Shown: positions 62,014 to 64,000 of the stretch, piece after piece
Layout: every line of letters starts with the position of its first letter
How positions within the stretch are numbered: position 1 is the stretch's first letter
Origin: Parvularculaceae bacterium
Lineage (GTDB): Bacteria > Pseudomonadota > Alphaproteobacteria > Caulobacterales > Parvularculaceae
Length of the DNA: 64,000 nt
NCBI GenBank assembly: GCA_028284065.1
Contig: JANQSJ010000011.1
Coordinates: 558,001-622,000, forward strand
Direction: 5' to 3'
Notes under the pieces: model-generated
Seen by the model: only the letters and a program-made list of their open reading frames with translations
Told to the model about the DNA's origin: nothing
Databases searched by the model: none
Made by a program: the position numbers and the translations under genes

Positions 62014-63141
62014 TCAGAAATCAATCTCCAGATAGAACATGGCGAAGAAAGAGTCGATTAAGATCACCAGGAACAGCGACTGCACCACGGACAGAGTCGT
62101 CCGCTGGCCGAGGGATTCGGCGCTGCCGCGCACCGCCATGCCCTGAAAACATCCGACGACGGAGATGATGAAGGCGAAGAACGGCGCCTTGATGATGCCC
62201 GCCCAGAAGTTGCTCATCACAACCGTCTCCTTCATTCGCGCAAGGAACAGGGCGGGCGAAATATCGAGCGCGACCCACGAAACCAGAATGCCGCCGAGGA
62301 GCCCAGTCATAGCGCCGATGAAGGCGAGCACGGGCAGCACGAGCACAAGCGCGATCGTCCGTGGCAGGACAAGAATCTCGATCGGATCGAGCCCGAGGAC
62401 GCGCAATGCGTCGACTTCCTCGCGAATCTTCATTGACCCGATCTGCGCTGTGAACGCGGAGCCGGACCGGCCCGCGAGCAGGATGGCGGCCAACAGAACG
62501 CCGAATTCCCGCAGGACGGCGAGCGAGACAAGCTCGACGACGAAAATCTCGGCGCCGAACATGGCGAGGCTCTTCGCGCCCATATAGGCGACAACCGCGC
62601 CGACAAGGAAACACATGGTGGCGACAATCGGCACCGCGTCGAGGCCAGCGTCCTCCATATGGCGAACGATCGACGTCATCCGCAGCCGCTTTGGGTCCGC
62701 AAGCACGCGCCCGCCCGTGACGAGCACGAGGCCGACGAAGTTAAGTATCTTGAGCGCGGTGAAATAAGCGTCCGCGGCGCCGCGCCCCAGGCGATCCAAC
62801 ATCTGGATGAAGGGATCGCCGCGCTGGGGCTCCACCGGGCACGGCGCCAGATGCGGCGCAACGCGCTCCAAAAGCGCTTGATGCGCGTCGCTGCCGCCGA
62901 CGAACCTTGAGATCTCCGTGCGCGAGGCGCAGGCCGACATCACCCGTTGCAGAACCAGGGCGCCGGCGGTGTCGAGACGGGTCACCGCCGACAGGTCGAT
63001 CACCAGCTCCCGCCCGACGCTGTCCTCCTCGAACAGGCGCACCTCGTGGTCGATGGCCGACAGGAATCGCGCGCGCCAGTCGCCCTCGGCGTTCAGCCGA
63101 AGGGTGTCGCCGTCTAGGTCGATGCGAAAGGCCGCGCTCAC
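62014..63141 (-). CDS. MlaE-type permease with N-terminal STAS domain
   Basis: 375 residues from a GTG start with AGGAG 10 bases upstream. Residues 1-105 form a STAS-like domain (ELVIDLSAVTRLDTAGALVL). The MlaE membrane part follows (about 125-375), with LVGAVVAYMGAKSLAMFGAE, GRSGSAFTAQIGSMKIREEV and the EVDALRVLGLDPIE coupling helix. The fusion replaces a separate MlaB. It is first in the operon permease-ATPase-MCE-lipoprotein, which maintains outer membrane lipid asymmetry or transports lipids. Confidence 0.95.
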   Translation of the reverse strand: MSAAFRIDLDGDTLRLNAEGDWRARFLSAIDHEVRLFEEDSVGRELVIDLSAVTRLDTAGALVLQRVMSACASRTEISRFVGGSDAHQALLERVAPHLAPCPVEPQRGDPFIQMLDRLGRGAADAYFTALKILNFVGLVLVTGGRVLADPKRLRMTSIVRHMEDAGLDAVPIVATMCFLVGAVVAYMGAKSLAMFGAEIFVVELVSLAVLREFGVLLAAILLAGRSGSAFTAQIGSMKIREEVDALRVLGLDPIEILVLPRTIALVLVLPVLAFIGAMTGLLGGILVSWVALDISPALFLARMKETVVMSNFWAGIIKAPFFAFIISVVGCFQGMAVRGSAESLGQRTTLSVVQSLFLVILIDSFFAMFYLEIDF

Positions 63142-63364
63142 AACGCAATTGGCTCCTGCTTGGCGAATCTTAACTTAATGTCCCGGAACGCGACTTGCAC
63201 TCATACCGGTGAATTGGTCCCGCGCGCGCGGGGCGGCGCTTTTGGGGCGGACGCCAGAATGGTACCCTTCGTCTGAAAGTAGCGTGAACGCGGCGGTTTT
63301 CCCGCAATGCGGCGCACGCACCGGTAACCTCCGCCGCGCCGGCGGCGCCGAGGCTGAAAAGTCC

Positions 63365-63389
63365 GACCCAGCCGGTTGGGTCATTTTTT
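63365..63389 (+). terminator. terminator-like hairpin in the leader of the CHASE2 gene
   Basis: GACCCA-(6)-TGGGTC (63365-63370 and 63377-63382) followed one base later by TTTTTT (63384-63389), the form of a weak intrinsic terminator on the plus strand. It ends 17 bases before the GTG start of the CHASE2 gene, with no plus-strand gene upstream in the last 5 kb, so it may act as an attenuator instead. Confidence 0.4.
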
Positions 63390-63405
63390 CGGGTCAGGGC
63401 CGAAC

Positions 63406-64000
63406 GTGAAGACAACGACGCTCAAGAGTTCAACGCCCAAGGCTAAGTCCCGCCTGCGCAAAGGCGGCTGGGGCGCCGCTGCGCCGCTGATCGGCGTGAC
63501 GCTCGTTATTACGGCGCTGGCGGTCGCGACGCTGTCGACAGCAGGCAGCCGCGACGGCGGCGCGCGCGCCGGGCTCTTCGACCTCTACCAGCGCCTCGCG
63601 CCCTCGCCGGCTCAGCCCGTGGAGCGCTTTCATGTCGTTGAAATCGATGCGGAAACTATTGAACGCGTCGGGCCCTGGCCGTGGCCGCGCTCCGAGCTTG
63701 CGCGGTTGGTGGAGGCGTCCGGGGCGGCGGGCGCAAAAGCGACGCTGCTCGTAGACCCGGTCGACCGGCCTGACCCGCTGTCGCCGGCGACAATCGGCGC
63801 ATTCTGGCTGGAGGGCGCGCGCGATGAACGCCTCGCCCAGGAACTGCGCCGCCTGCCGGACACCGACGCCGCTCTCGGCGCTGCGCTCGGCGCGACAGCA
63901 AGCGCCGTCACCATCGACCCCGGCCCGCGGCTCGCCCTTTCCGACGCCGCGGACCTCGCCGCAGCCGTCGCCAGCAACGCCGACTGGATCGACGCCCGCG
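63406..64000 (+). CDS. CHASE2-domain sensor protein, N-terminal part
   Basis: 198 codons visible; the gene runs off the right edge. GTG start at 63406 with AGGG 6 bases upstream. A basic N terminus (KSSTPKAKSRLRKGGW) is followed by a transmembrane helix (PLIGVTLVITALAVATLST) and the CHASE2 pattern: GLFDLYQRLAP, RFHVVEIDAETIERVGPWPW and PRSELARLVE. CHASE2 is an extracytoplasmic sensor domain usually followed by three transmembrane helices and a cyclase, kinase or GGDEF output; the output domain lies outside the window. It is divergent from the Mla operon, 264 bases apart. Confidence 0.85.
   Translation, partial: MKTTTLKSSTPKAKSRLRKGGWGAAAPLIGVTLVITALAVATLSTAGSRDGGARAGLFDLYQRLAPSPAQPVERFHVVEIDAETIERVGPWPWPRSELARLVEASGAAGAKATLLVDPVDRPDPLSPATIGAFWLEGARDERLAQELRRLPDTDAALGAALGATASAVTIDPGPRLALSDAADLAAAVASNADWIDAR

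Overview
The window is about 65% GC and almost fully coding. It comes from the chromosome of an alphaproteobacterium. The evidence is order-level gene content and gene order: amiC-mrcA-prfB divergent from rne, then an M48 protease, a DsbA-like protein, aroQ-accB-accC, aat facing DUF2155 and an NDUFA12-type complex I subunit. Other pointers are a class II (B12-dependent) ribonucleotide reductase, an M23 peptidase-bactofilin pair, a GTA-type holin and a TipN-like coiled-coil membrane protein. A stalked or budding relative (Caulobacterales, Hyphomonadaceae or Parvularculaceae-like) fits best. Genus cannot be read from the sequence. No rRNA, tRNA, CRISPR array or intact insertion sequence was seen.

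Left part (1-24200). The end of a DUF2126 gene is followed by a three-gene operon for a tripartite exporter (ABC membrane protein, HlyD-type adaptor, TolC-type outer membrane protein) whose ABC subunit has lost every ATPase motif. Next come an OxyR-like regulator without the peroxidatic cysteine, an M14 deacylase/GCS2 ligase pair, a glucokinase/KDPG-aldolase-like pair whose aldolase lacks the Schiff-base lysine, galE, a circularly permuted flavin amine oxidase with a Tat-like signal, a small HNH protein, a degenerate AnmK divergent from tyrS, a very large AsmA-like protein, a Bcp peroxiredoxin with a ferritin-like DUF455 protein, and the M23-bactofilin operon.

Middle (24500-47760). This is a cell-wall and core block: prfB with an intact programmed +1 frameshift, PBP1A, AmiC, RNase E with a huge acidic insertion in its S1 domain, BepA-like protease, DsbA-like protein, thiS-thiG, aroQ, accB and accC. 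Two AT-rich genes (a membrane-anchored unknown and a creatininase-family amidohydrolase) sit between accC and aat and look like a small acquired island. Then aat, DUF2155, the NDUFA12 homologue and nrdJ.

Right part (47760-64000). A transglycosylase-like protein, thiO and a GTA-type holin are followed by an antiporter-like membrane protein, an intergenic stretch full of palindromic repeats, isovaleryl-CoA dehydrogenase, a bacterial voltage-gated channel with a TLEGW filter, a nested perfect inverted repeat, the TipN-like protein, a DUF4274-like membrane protein, a ClpX-type zinc-finger/HTH protein, a complete Mla/Mce phospholipid-transport operon (permease with STAS, ATPase, MCE protein, lipoprotein), and the start of a CHASE2 sensor gene cut by the window edge.

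A recurring theme is enzyme-family members that keep their fold signatures but have lost catalytic residues (ABC ATPase, KDPG aldolase, AnmK, OxyR sensor). The most unusual single gene is the circularly permuted amine oxidase.
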